NCBI GenBank assembly: GCA_017506865.1 | Contig: JAFCMP010000058.1 | Coordinates: 1 to 64,000 of the forward strand | Direction of reading: 5' to 3' | From: Tribonema minus | Taxonomy: Eukaryota; Sar; Xanthophyceae; Tribonematales; Tribonemataceae | DNA: 64,000 bases | Shown: one piece after another, positions 45,778 through 60,200 of the stretch | Position numbering within the stretch: position 1 is the first letter of the stretch | Layout: every line of letters starts with the position of its first letter | Made by a program: the position numbers and the translations under genes | The notes under the pieces: generated by a model | The model's input: the letters and a program-made list of their open reading frames with translations, nothing else | The model's database searches: none | Told to the model about the DNA's origin: nothing

Positions 45778-48700
45778 ACAGCTCATCCTTTTGAGGTGAA
45801 GTTGTGCGTAACGGCTTTGAAGTTGCTGCACCATACGACCAGCAGGTCTCAACTGCAACCGCGTTATCACTTACACGTTCCACCATGCAAGCTTCTTAGT
45901 GATGCACCTTCATTGCATGTTCTCGCCAATGCAAGACACACACGCTTCAAGCGCAACTTACGAAATAGGTCGCAACAGCTTCTTCCAAAGGATTTTTGGC
46001 TGCCTCAACATGAAACCCATTGACGTGCTTGGCAGAAAACTTGTGAGCAATCACACACGGTGCAGGCAGCTATCATGCCACGCCTCTCAGCAGTGGTGGA
46101 GCTTAACGTCGGGGGTACGCCCTTCACCACTTCTCGCAGGTTAGCAGCTGCAGTCGCAACATGCAATGGTGCGGCGTAAGTCAAATCATGTCAGAACTGT
46201 GCTGTGCAGTACCCGGTAGGGACGGGCTTCGCGCTCGGACGCGCTCTGCAATCATCCTGCAGCTGCACACGAAGTAGTAGCAACACCCCTTTCATGTTGA
46301 TTTTGGTTTGCCAGCACACAAGCATGTCTCTTGAGACAATTTGCAATGACCGCCGCCACACCGCTGCTGTCCCCTCCCCCACCCGGCAGCACGCTGACAG
46401 CAGAGCCCAACAGCATGCTCGCCAGGATGGTGCAGGGCGACATGCCCAGCGCCGAGGACTCACAAGGGCGCATCTTCATCGATCGAAACGGATCTCTCTT
46501 TCATGTGGTGCTGGAGTACCTGAGAGAGTATGGGGGCGACCACTTCGCGCTGCCAACCTTGACTGCAGACAGCCTCGCCCGTCTGCGCCGCGAAGTAGAG
46601 TTCTATGGGCTGGAGGGGCTGTTATTGGTGCTAGATAACGCAGAACAGCCGTCCAAGCCAGCCGACGCAGGGCAGGCAAGGTTTGAGTACGCGTGGGTGA
46701 TGGAGGCCCTGCCTCGAGCCCGCCCCATACACGAAGGCTACTGGTCCAATCAAGGGGAGAAAGATCGCAGACTCCAAGAGACAGTGGATCACCAGGGCCT
46801 GGTGCAGCTGCCAAAATTGACGCTGCTCGTACAACAGGGCTGGCAACTTGTGGAAACACACTACGCACACAATGTGGTAAAAATTCGGGATGGTCGCGGA
46901 CGCGTGCACTGCGATTCCTACAGTGAAGCGCATATGCTGGTGAAGAGGCTAATTGTTGAGTCTGATGTATAGCGTGAGCTCCATCCCCCCAGGAAGAGTT
47001 CAGAGCTCTAATTTACATGGTGTTTGACACTGTGACAGAGTATGCGCACGAGCGCTTCGTGCACCTGCCGTTGTGATCACTCTGGACGCAGTTGTGGTGT
47101 GGTCCTAGAAGGTGCTGTCGAGGCTATTTTGTGAAAAATCCAGTTAAGCTTTGTCTTGCGTGTACAGACACTGCACTTGAATACATACAATTTAACCTTA
47201 TAAATATATTGTCATGCTTTTCTCAACTTTTCGTTCCCAAGCCCGGCTCGTCATCCGTGCCCTGCGGCTGCACTCTGCTTTCCTATCTGAGACAGGCTGG
47301 CCAAATGGCCCCTACCTTCTGTCAACTGTGTGCCATTTTTGTTCTTTCAGAGGTCATGTTGTCACAACGCAAGTGAGTGAGTGCCGGTGGGATAATGTAG
47401 CTTGCCTTTAAGCAATATGCAGCATGACTATGCTATGCCTAAATAGGGAATGAAACTAATCAGAGGAATGGGGCCAAAATGCACAAAATCGAGCAATGTG
47501 CAGCATGACTATGCTATGCCTTGTAGAGGGAGCCCAGGGACTGTTATTTGTGAACAACAGCACGCTGCCAAGCAAGGCCCTTGGGTGATGCAGCCACGAT
47601 GACGTGCTGCTCCTGCATCAGCGGCGCGCACCGACTTGGAAAGTACAAAGGACTACGACACCAAATGGGGCAACTGCTACTCAAGTGAACCTGACTGGGT
47701 GCACGCACGCGGCTGTGAACTTCGGTTGAACAAGGCTCTGCATGTCCAAGTGATACCACGGCACCCTGCCTTAGTGACTGATGCTCTGCTTCTTTCCTTC
47801 GAAATCTCTTCAAGCCATTGAGAAGAACGTCCTGGTCTTGCACTGGTGACAAACCCTGGCTTCTCTGGCTGCTGTGCCCCACCGCGCTATTGCGTGGCGT
47901 CGTCACTGTAGCGGGGGGTTGGTCGACCATAATGATTTTCTTCTTCGCAATGAAACCTGGTACTGGCCTCACAGACTGAGTCGCAGTGATCCAGAGACGC
48001 AGGATGTTGCAGCTTGTCGTATGCGTCGGCCGCACAATTCACGCAAGTGCAAATGCCGCACATGCTGGTGTGGCAGCTACCCTTAGCTGCAGCAGCAGCA
48101 ACGGCCTGCCGTTATCAGACTTCTGTGACCTGTGGTCCAAGACGAGACCTGGAGTATGTTAGACATAGAACAGTAGAGTATACATTGCGAATTTCATCAA
48201 CCACCCCCACCCCCTCTGCAGCAAGGCATCTGGCCGCAGCGAACAGGCCACACAACGGCAGCTGCCCGAGAACGCCAGGGACGTACATCAGGCAGAGCGT
48301 CAGTACCCAGCACTGCCATGCCATTGACATGAACTGCTTTTGCTGGTCGAGGCGCACAACGAGTGCATCTACTGCAACACTCGCAGAAATTCTCAAAGCG
48401 CACCTCATCGAGCTCGGCGTGGCTCTTGGCAGAGGCGTTGGCGCGCAGCGCCGTGAAGCGCCGCAGCCACGGCGCGTCAACGGCGGCGCCCGCCTCCAGC
48501 ACGTGCGCAAAGTGCGTGGGGTGCGCGCAGTTGATGCCGTAGCCAACGGGCCTGCTGCCGGCGCCTGCAGCGGCAGTCGCAGGGCAAGACTTGTTGGGAC
48601 ACTGTGCTGTCTTTCTTTGCTTAGTTCTTGCTTAGGGCGCAGAATGCCTGGATAACTGAACATGAGGGAATGTTTGCAGGTGGTTGAAACCGCACTTGCA

Positions 48701-51700
48701 GTGCGTCAAGTTTGCAACCTGAAGGCCTTAGCACTGCAGTGCACAGTCATGAACCTGTGAAGGCCAGAAGAGTGGACCTGGATCCGGCTGGGGTTCGCAA
48801 AGACAAAGGCCATCAATACAAGCACAGGACAAAGCGGAGAGACGGCAGCTCATTGTAGATTTGGTAGATTGGTAGATCGTGTGCAAGCATGATCAACACG
48901 CCAGTAATTGTTCTACTCACCGAAGAAAGCGCACACAGCGCTGATGACGGTGATGTTGACAGTAAGTGTTTGTTGCAAAGGTACTGCAGCTGATACAGGT
49001 ACTGGTTCCGCAACAAGGACAGTGCCTTTGCGACACGCAGTGTTGATGACGATGATGTCGACAGGAAGTATTTGTTGGACAGGCACTGCAGCTGAATCAG
49101 GTACTGGTTCAGCAACAAAGGACAACACTTTTGCGTAGGCCATAACAATAAAATTGCAAGTGGCCTTCACTCACCAAATGCGTCACACACAGCGTCAATG
49201 ACGCTGATGGCATCTGGAAGCGGCATGCCGGAGGGCAGCAGGCCATTGGTCTCCACGGTGAAGTTGATGAACACAGGGACGCCAATTTCGGCAGCAGCAA
49301 GTGCAATGCCGATCCCCTCCTAAATAAGAAAATGCAGCACGCCAGCAAAATGTGGATGAACAATTGAGTTGAGGAGATGTGAGAGAGACATCAAAGCGTT
49401 GATGAATGAGGGCACCACCATGAAGGCACCACCAAACTACACCTTGCTTTAACCAGAAACACCAGATACTGCAATGACATGCAGGTTTTGTGACTTGGGT
49501 GAGTGCTGTGTGTTAGTGGCAATATTTATGGCCACCTGAAATTTCGGCTGCAATGATTGAAGCCAAATAAACAGCGACAAGCCGGCATGCTCAGTGTGCG
49601 CACAATTAATACTACGCTATACTGTCGTACGCCGACAAAGTTTCTGTGCGTTCACGTTTGTTCCTGCAAAGCAGTGCAATTGGGCTCACCTCCACATAGC
49701 TCAGCGTGTAGGCCGTGACGATATCCACGGGTGTCGAAGCGAATGTCGCGATCTGCGCAGTGTGATAGCGCTTGGCCTCCTGCAAGTACACATACAGCGC
49801 ACCAATAAGATGTCAAGACAACCCGCTCGATGGTTGCACACACACATGACGCGTGAAAGTGGTGCCCCCCAGCCCTAGCCCGGTTACTAGGGTCAATCGC
49901 GCAGGCTGGCAGCGCAAGCAGGTTGTGGGCACTGGCACCTGAAGAACGCCCTCAGTACTTGGACTACTTTTGTACCTGCCTTGAAACCAGAGAAATCGCT
50001 CGGACATGCACATCAGACAGAGTGGTGCTGCATGACCTCGTTGATTCATGCACCAGGCTTGTAGTGCTCGCAGTGCTGGCCATTCATGACACTCACTCTC
50101 TGGTGGGTGGAGACAATCACTCAACTGACAATCACTCTCTGGTGACGACAATAATTTAACATAGAAAGCCAAAAACATGCCAGAGTGAAGTTACACCCTT
50201 TAAAATCACAGCCAAGTGCCACCCTGCAAAATTACAGCGTGATTTTGCAGGGTGTCACTTCACTCTATGTACTGCTTGCCCTGATTACGGCACTGCAGCG
50301 CCTAGATGAAAGAGGACCACATTCCGCAGCCATCTGCCGCACCAGCCACTGCGTGCTGTATTGAGACTTGCCTGACATGACCTTCTTCTGTGAGCACGTG
50401 GCATGTGCGTTGCTTGCATACATACATACCTCTGGGGTCATCAGGTCGCCAGGGATGTAGCCGTCGCCGCGTGGGCCGATGGCGCCGCTGATGATGATCT
50501 TGTTGCGGTTCGTCTGGCATTCCTGCCTGTAGTCGCAGCGCAAGAATGCTTGTTTACATTACACTCTGTCCAGTCACTATGACACGAGTCTCTTGTTCCA
50601 TAAGGCAGGCCAACAGCATTTAATTTACTCCATGCTCATGAGGTGAGGCATACTGTCAAGGCTGAATGGCGTCATGCCGGATTAAAGCACTACCTACTTA
50701 GTACTGCATCCCAAACTTAAGGCCTGACCAAACACTTAGAATATGCACGAGTTACACCATGACCAGGATCTAGCATGTGCTGTCACCATTTGACCGTGAC
50801 AATGACAGGGCAGTTGCGCACTATAGCACCGCAAGCTAGCAGCTGTTTCATTGCAATGATTGCAATATCAAACGTCGCACCACACTGTCAGGCCGCTGGA
50901 GCAACCGCAGCACTACACATAGAGTGCCAGCCTGGCTTGCACTGACTTGGCCGCATGCCATTAGGATTGCGTGTGATTATTCCAGCAACCGCAAAATACT
51001 CACGGTTCGCCCAGTAGCACAGCTCAGGTGCATGTGAGTGCCAGTGACGCTTTGGACCTATGACCAAGTTTAAAGTGAATCGAAAGGCTGTACAACAGGT
51101 CGGGAGTGCTTCTGGAGTACCTGATTTCGACAATGAGATCGACTGCATCTCTGTTGATCTTCTCAAGCGCTGACTCAGAGTACCTGCATACAGGTGTGCA
51201 CGAGCACGAGACAAGACAGCAACGCATGCAACGAGAATAACATCACTGGCCCAGGCAGGGGAGGTGCCCAGACTTGAAAGTCGACTCACTCAACAATGCC
51301 CTTAAACAGTGTTGCACTGTAACACGACCAAAGGGAGCGGTGCATGCCCACCATGCCTTACATTCAAGATTAAGTGCCACAGAAGCGGCCTGAAGGCAAA
51401 CAAAAACAATCACAGTAGGAGTGATCACATCTCGCAGTCAAAAAATTTACTGCATTCCAAAATACTGATCACGTGCGGTATATTTGCATGCAGCAGACAC
51501 AATGCATCGAGTATACGTTGGCAGCAAATGATTACCTCAATCTCAATTCGCAATCTCGAAAGGATGTTATTGAGTAGGACAGGACAACCCATTTCTGTTG
51601 CGCACCTATGTATGGTATTCAATCTCTCCATCATTGTGGCGCAGACGTTCATTTTCAAACTCAAGCGTAACGAACTCTGCAGTCAGGCGCGAACAACTGT

Positions 51701-52017
51701 AAAGTTTGCGGACAAAGCGGGGATGAAAACAGAAGTGTGCGACCTTACCCAAGCAGAGCTCCCCATTTGCTGCTGGCACGCCAGGTGACGGTGTCCATTT
51801 GGATCGAAACACCATGCTTCTTGGCGACTGCAAAGAACTCTCTGTAGTAGTCGAGCAGCATGGCCCTGTCGTCGTCATTGTCCAGGATAGGAAAAGCTGC
51901 AAACTGTGGCAACTCCCGTGGCTTTGGCCCAAACACCAGCGTCGTCTCCAGGCCACCTTCGGCCAGAAGCGTCTCGCTGGCAAAGACGGTGTGTATGCTG
52001 CTGCGGTACAGAGTCAT
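43354..52017 (-). CDS. Homocysteine S-methyltransferase
   Basis: Seven exons on the minus strand join in phase to about 352 residues: 52017-51749, 51183-51121, 50526-50430, 49779-49690, 49319-49175, 48564-48404, 43587-43354. The protein makes methionine by moving a methyl group (probably from S-methylmethionine or SAM) to homocysteine; it is the single-domain, cobalamin-free type. Family marks in order: GGLETTL near residue 22, DTVTWRA near 77, ISGAIGPRGDGY, TAYTLSYVE, FTVETNGLLPSG, INCAHPTHF with zinc ligand Cys 234, then ELDAGDPADLGQRY and LGGCCGTD with ligands Cys 308 and Cys 309. The length is usual for the family. The last 35 residues look unlike the family and may be replaced by another exon. 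The last intron is 4.8 kb and contains other genes on the opposite strand. Its start faces METTL5. Confidence 0.85.
44117..44577 (+). pseudogene. HNH-nuclease-like gene, probably decayed
   Basis: One frame reads ICKDCMCSRVKQKE...WRGTF and then DITYADLINVCREQGGVCFY-SG, typical of algal and protist HNH proteins: a Cys-rich knuckle, then the (D/E)LxxLWExQGGxCxYSG helix. The matching second half (GNWKVSLERKNMRVGYTREN) lies in a different frame just downstream, overlapping it. Either a frameshift has broken the gene or a tiny splice was missed. The family nicks or cuts DNA and is often mobile. It lies on the plus strand inside the last intron of the homocysteine methyltransferase gene; no upstream exon was found. 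Confidence 0.5.
44745..45180 (+). repeat. Three-unit tandem repeat, about 148 bp
   Basis: Units share GCTGCTGCTG.CAAT, AGGGCTCC, TTGGCGATAAATGTGAC.AGG, AGTACGAGATATC and CCATCCACCCT.GCTAGCGACAG. The third unit is the most diverged. Confidence 0.8.
45192..45830 (+). repeat. Dispersed repeat, copy 3, internally duplicated
   Basis: Matches 32591-32985 from AGGGACCCTTCAGGGCGCGA onward. A second round of its 3' part (CTGGCTCTCCAGCGCGTG ... GGCACGTATCG) begins near 45588, and the shared tail GAAGTTGTGCGTAACGGC is at about 45799. A CA microsatellite has expanded inside it. Confidence 0.7.
45717..45779 (+). repeat. (CA)n microsatellite
   Basis: About 30 CA units with one interruption (AAACAC near 45770). 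Confidence 0.95.
46075..46972 (+). CDS. BTB/POZ (KCTD, T1-type) protein
   Basis: Two exons, 46075-46139 and 46390-46972, give 215 residues. Residues about 8-100 form a T1-type BTB fold: VVELNVGGTPFTTSRSTL, then MLARM, GRIFIDRNGSLFHVVLEYLR and LRREVEFYGL. The intron falls in the TTSR/STL loop, in phase 2. The C-terminal half (about 110 residues) has no familiar domain. KCTD-type proteins oligomerise and usually link substrates to cullin-3 ubiquitin ligases, so an adaptor role is likely but inferred. The gene lies wholly inside an intron of the oppositely oriented homocysteine methyltransferase gene. No clear TGTAA was found close downstream. Confidence 0.85.
48925..49140 (-). repeat. Decayed copies of homocysteine methyltransferase exon 5 end
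   Basis: On the minus strand the exon end (GTCATTGACGCTGTGTGTGA + donor GTGAGT) recurs in altered form at about 49030-49060 and 48920-48960, with shared AGGTACTG...ACTTGCAAC-type spacers. These lie downstream of the true donor, in intron 5. Confidence 0.65.
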
Positions 52018-52190
52018 GTCAATACAATTGCCACTTTCTATCTGGGGTGCGTGCCGTGCACGCGTGGATTTCAGGGAAGTTCAAGGTTGAAGTTCGGAAG
52101 TGACGTTGAAGTGTATGGTTGAAGTTGAAATCCAGTTTGAAAAAAAAAGAATTCCCCAGTTCAAATTTGCAATCCTTGTCGCTCTCAAGA
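52018..52190. promoter_or_regulatory. 173-bp bidirectional promoter region
   Basis: The start codons of the homocysteine methyltransferase (minus, 52017) and METTL5 (plus, 52191) are separated by only this stretch. It contains repeated TTGAAGTT/TTCAAGGTTGAAGTTC words at about 52079-52130 and an A-run at 52139-52148. No classical TATA box is evident. Confidence 0.65.
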
Positions 52191-55660
<3,470 letters not shown>

Positions 55661-57242
55661 GCGCTCATGTCGCGACCGATGCAGCCATGGCTGGCCTGCT
55701 GCATGGCGTCTTAGTGCATCTGCCACGGATTGTCCGTCGCCTTGCAGATAGCAAGGGTAGCCTACAAGCTACCAGAATGAAGTGTCAAGATGAAAGCCCA
55801 TCACGTCGCAGCATCGCCACAGCACATGGGCAGCAAGCAGCAGTGTGCATCAGTGCTCAGTTGCAGCCTGAGCTCAACACTAGTGCTCACCTCTTGCTGA
55901 ACCTGCACCATGCTCTGGCACAAGCTGCAAGAGCCGTTACGCACATTGCCCTACCAGCACATGCGGTGGCTACACCTTTGGCAGGCTCAGGCAAGTTGCA
56001 CTGATCTCATCATGCCGATTCTCAGCGGCTACTGAAGCTACACAGAGAGGACGCCCAAAGCCAGGGTCAGGTCACGGTGATGACGCCAGCGAGCATTACA
56101 TCGACGTGATCCAAACCGTGCGTCGCTGACAATGTGATGGATACATACAAAACTTGGGCTACTTGCTGTGGGGGTGATGCTTTATGATTGTTTGCGATGC
56201 ATCGCAGCACGTGTTGCTTTATGCGAAGTCTTATACTTCTACATAAAATGTAAGACGACAGTAAGCAGCAATGTTTCAAGTTGTTTTCACGATTGCAGTC
56301 TACCTGTATGGACAATGAATGGGACAAATGCGCGCACGCATGATCAGTTGCAAACTTCAATAGTGGCAGTGTTTGTAGTGCCCAGCTCGTGTGACATGCC
56401 CTACGTCAGTGCAAACCAGGTTTGTGGCAGTATACGCCGTACAGCTTGTGCTGACATGGTGCCTTGACAGCCATGCAGTGTGACTGCATGATTCACTTCC
56501 TGACAATGCACTTTGCTCACGTGCCAGAATATCAGAACCAAAAAGGGGCTGTGTGCACATGTGCAACACCTTGCCCAACAAAAAGAGTACAGCACGGAGG
56601 CTTCCCACGTGGTCCCCCACCGTAGTACTAGCTCCGCTCAAGGGTGCTTAACTTCAGCGATCGGACGAGAGCTGGTGCTGTCACCATGATATGGCCGTAC
56701 CCGTCACAAGCTGTTGACATTGCAACCTAGTAGCTGTCAGGCATATATATATAGTGTGGTTGCAATCTGACATGCTCAGATTGCATCCTGCTTTGCATCC
56801 TCGCTCAGACTGCATCGGAGAGGGGAACCCAACCGTATCAATCGCTCTCGTGTGGTTTGCACAGCCATGAAAGCATGCATGGACACAGCAGCCGGCACCG
56901 TGTGTGGGGCATCACGAGGACATGTCCATGACGCATGAGGGGGCTTGTCCACGTACCGTGGCCGTCAAGTAATGACATGTTAGCGCCTTTGCTCAAAGAG
57001 CAGCTCTACACTTTCCACCCCGAAGCTATAGCTCTGCTTACAGCACCACCACACACACCACACACTCCTGAAGATCAGATCTTCAACTCCAGCGTTCGCG
57101 CGTGAATCCAAATTCTGAAAAAGATCTCACCCTTTGCAATTGCTTGCAAGGCAGAACGCACGCAGTATCACGCTCGCTGTGAGCACAATTCTGCTGTGCT
57201 GCCTTTACTTCGTTGCGCGGCATCGGCCGAGCGGTTGCATAC
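55661..57242 (+). other. Intergenic, METTL5 3' region
   Basis: No supportable gene. A TGTAA at about 56250 could serve METTL5, and a short ATATATATA run lies near 56745. Open frames here lack motifs. Confidence 0.4.
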
Positions 57243-60200
57243 ATGCTGTTGACCGCCGCGTACATGAGAGCCAGGCTCGGACCTCAGGTGGAGGCTGACA
57301 AGCACACCGCCACCGTGCTGAACCGCGTTGGCGATAGCATCCTGGCTTTGGAGGACACTCACTTGTGCCACGGGGTGGTGGAGCTGGCTGAGCCAATCAA
57401 CGTTCAGGTGAACGCCAATCTGTCCTCAAGCAATCGCATTACTACTTCGACATCACATCTGGCAGCCACATAACAATTGTTCCTCATTTGTATGTGGCCC
57501 GTGCATGCAACGATCATGCTTTTGACGATGTGAGACATCATTGTGATGCGTGACTCTTGGTGCTCACCGTGTGCTGCAAATGCGCGGCCGCAGCAGGCAG
57601 GGGCATGCAAACACATCTTGCACTTTTTGGGCACATTAGCAGCGGTTTTTCATTGCTCATGCGCTTGATGAGCGTTCACCTCCTGGGGCATTGCCTGTCA
57701 GTACACTGATGCATGTGTGCCTGGCAGTACAGCCACGACAGTGCGACATCACGGATTTGTGGAACTCACAAGCAGCTCGTCAAGCAGAAATGCTCCTCCT
57801 GATGGATACTGCAGGTGAAGGCCATCGACACATCCAAGACCATAACCCTGCAGCTGCCATCAGTGCTCGATAACAAAGCTCAGGGCAGCGGCCCAAAGCC
57901 CTCTTACGAGGCCTTCCTCGCCGCCTGTGAGCCCTCCGGATTTGGCCACAGGAAGCTGACGGTGTACGACGACGAAGTGCGCAAGGCGCTGCACGTCCCG
58001 CCAGTGCGCATTGTGGCCACAGGTGCGCACTGATTCAGAAGCACATTTGATTGTTTAACTGGCTCACGCGGCCTTGGGCTGACAACCTACTAAAGACGCC
58101 TTTTGAACTTCACCCCCCGTTAAGAGTATGGTCATACTGTGGTTGTGCAATAGCTTGGGCAGACGCCAGCACGCGCTGGGCATGCTTTTGAAGTTAGGTA
58201 GATTTCCGTATTGTGGGGGGATGATGACGGCTTTGGCAACATTTCGCACTTTGTTACCTGTTGTCACTTTGCTCTGATGCGTGTTGCATATGTGTTGCCC
58301 AGACTAATTGCACTTTGCATTTGTGCTCACCACAGCTGACCGCAACCGTTACGTATGCATTTGAAACCATACCCACAACCATTCTCAACCTCGCTACACA
58401 TTCGCGCTATGGACAATGTGTTTCAGGCGTGGACATAGAGGCGCTGGGCATACTGGATGAGGTTCGGAGTAAGCTGGCCCCATTTGCAAAGCTGGGCATC
58501 ACCGCGGAGCTGCTCAAGTGCAACGTGTACGAGAAGGGCGGCTTCTTTGAGACGCATAGGGACACGCCGCGTGACGAGCTCGCTTTTGGCTCACTGGTGA
58601 GACACTTTTCATGTGTTCAGTGTTTTATTTGCTTTCTTTGTGCTAAACTTCACATATGCTTGAACACATGCATGCGGAGTCAGCATCTAAATTTGCAACA
58701 GGCTACATAGTGGAATGATACCGTGAATTTGTGACTGAGGCGCTGTCATTTAACTAGGAGTGTGTGCTTCACAACATGGAGCACAGGCGTCACTCTCAAC
58801 ATGTGCTTGTCACGCACACCATTGATGACTCACCTATGCTACAGCGACGAATTTGACCCTTCTGTGAATTCCGTATACATTAATAGCTGCCAACCTCCCC
58901 CGTTCGCAGATGCATGTAGAAAATTCAGGGGCAGAGATATCTTGTGAAGTGACCGAAAGCGTTACGTTCTGCAACATCTGTCGCCTGTACACGCGCAGTG
59001 ACTGCAGCGACGCTCCGCTGCACGACCGTCCGCAGGTGGTGTGCTTGCCGGCCGCATTCGTCGGCAGCGAGCTCTGCATCTGGAACGACAGCGCCGCGAC
59101 AGCAGAAGCAGAGGCTGCACCGCCCGCATCACCAGTGGAGCCCGCAGCCAAAAGAGCCAAAACAGGATCTGCCACACCACATGAGTCAGAGTCAGAGTCA
59201 GGGCCAGAGTCAGAGTCTGAGGAGGGGAGCGATGAGGAGGAGCAGGAGCCAGAGGAACTGAGGGGCTCTTTCAGGCTCAACTGGGGGGCTAAGCTGATTG
59301 TGAAGGACCCGGAGCGGAGGTCAATAAGCGGCGGCGAGATCCGCGCTGCGCGGAGCCAGCGGCGGACACCAGCCTGCTTGCCCATGCGCTGCGCAGCACT
59401 GTGTACTGTACGCAGTGCCGTGGCGCACGCGGACCGGCGCGCGCCTCTCTTCGACGCGCGTGTGAACTGCATCTCATCCCTGCGCACCTATGCTGTGGCG
59501 CACGCGCACCGACGCGCGGCCAGGCGTGTTGTGCGCCTAATGCATGCCACGAGTGACCGCAATTGAGCGTGCCCTCAGATGGCTGTCTACAGGCGGTGAG
59601 GGCTGCCTACATTCCCATGCATCTGCCTGCACACATGCAATCACCGTGCAGCGCCGAGTCAAGCCTGCGCGTATTCCGCGCCGCACGCGCACCGCCATCA
59701 CCTGCCACTTCAACACACGCACGCGCGACGCACCCCATGCCTGCCGCGCCCAGGTGGCTCTCCACCGGCGGCGAGGACCGCAGCGTAGCGGAGCTCGAGG
59801 AGGACATGCGCGCGCGCGCGCCGCGCCCGCTGCTGCAGTGGGCCGCCTTCTACGGGCACTGCCGCCACCGCATCACGCGTGTGGAGGCGGGCCACCGCAT
59901 CACGCTCACATACGTGCTGCGGCGCCACGCTGCGGAGCCCGGGCTCGCGCCGCTGCCGGCGGTGCCGGCGCCGCCGCCCGTGGACGTCGAGTGAGTAGAC
60001 GCGCCGTCTCGCTTGTTATTATGGACATAAACTGATTGAACGCGCTGGTTAGCTTGTCATTTTGTGCCAGCTCCTTGAATGTATTTGAAAAGCTAATTTA
60101 TTTTCTTACTTTTCTGTTTCGTCATTGTGTTCTAATCGTTTGCCTTCCTCGTTGTACTTCAAGATTCATGAATCTAGGGATACATTTCGTAACTGCCACC

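Noticed and set aside
45628-45870. Val/Cys-repeat minus-strand frame
   Set aside because: Translation of the CA microsatellite.
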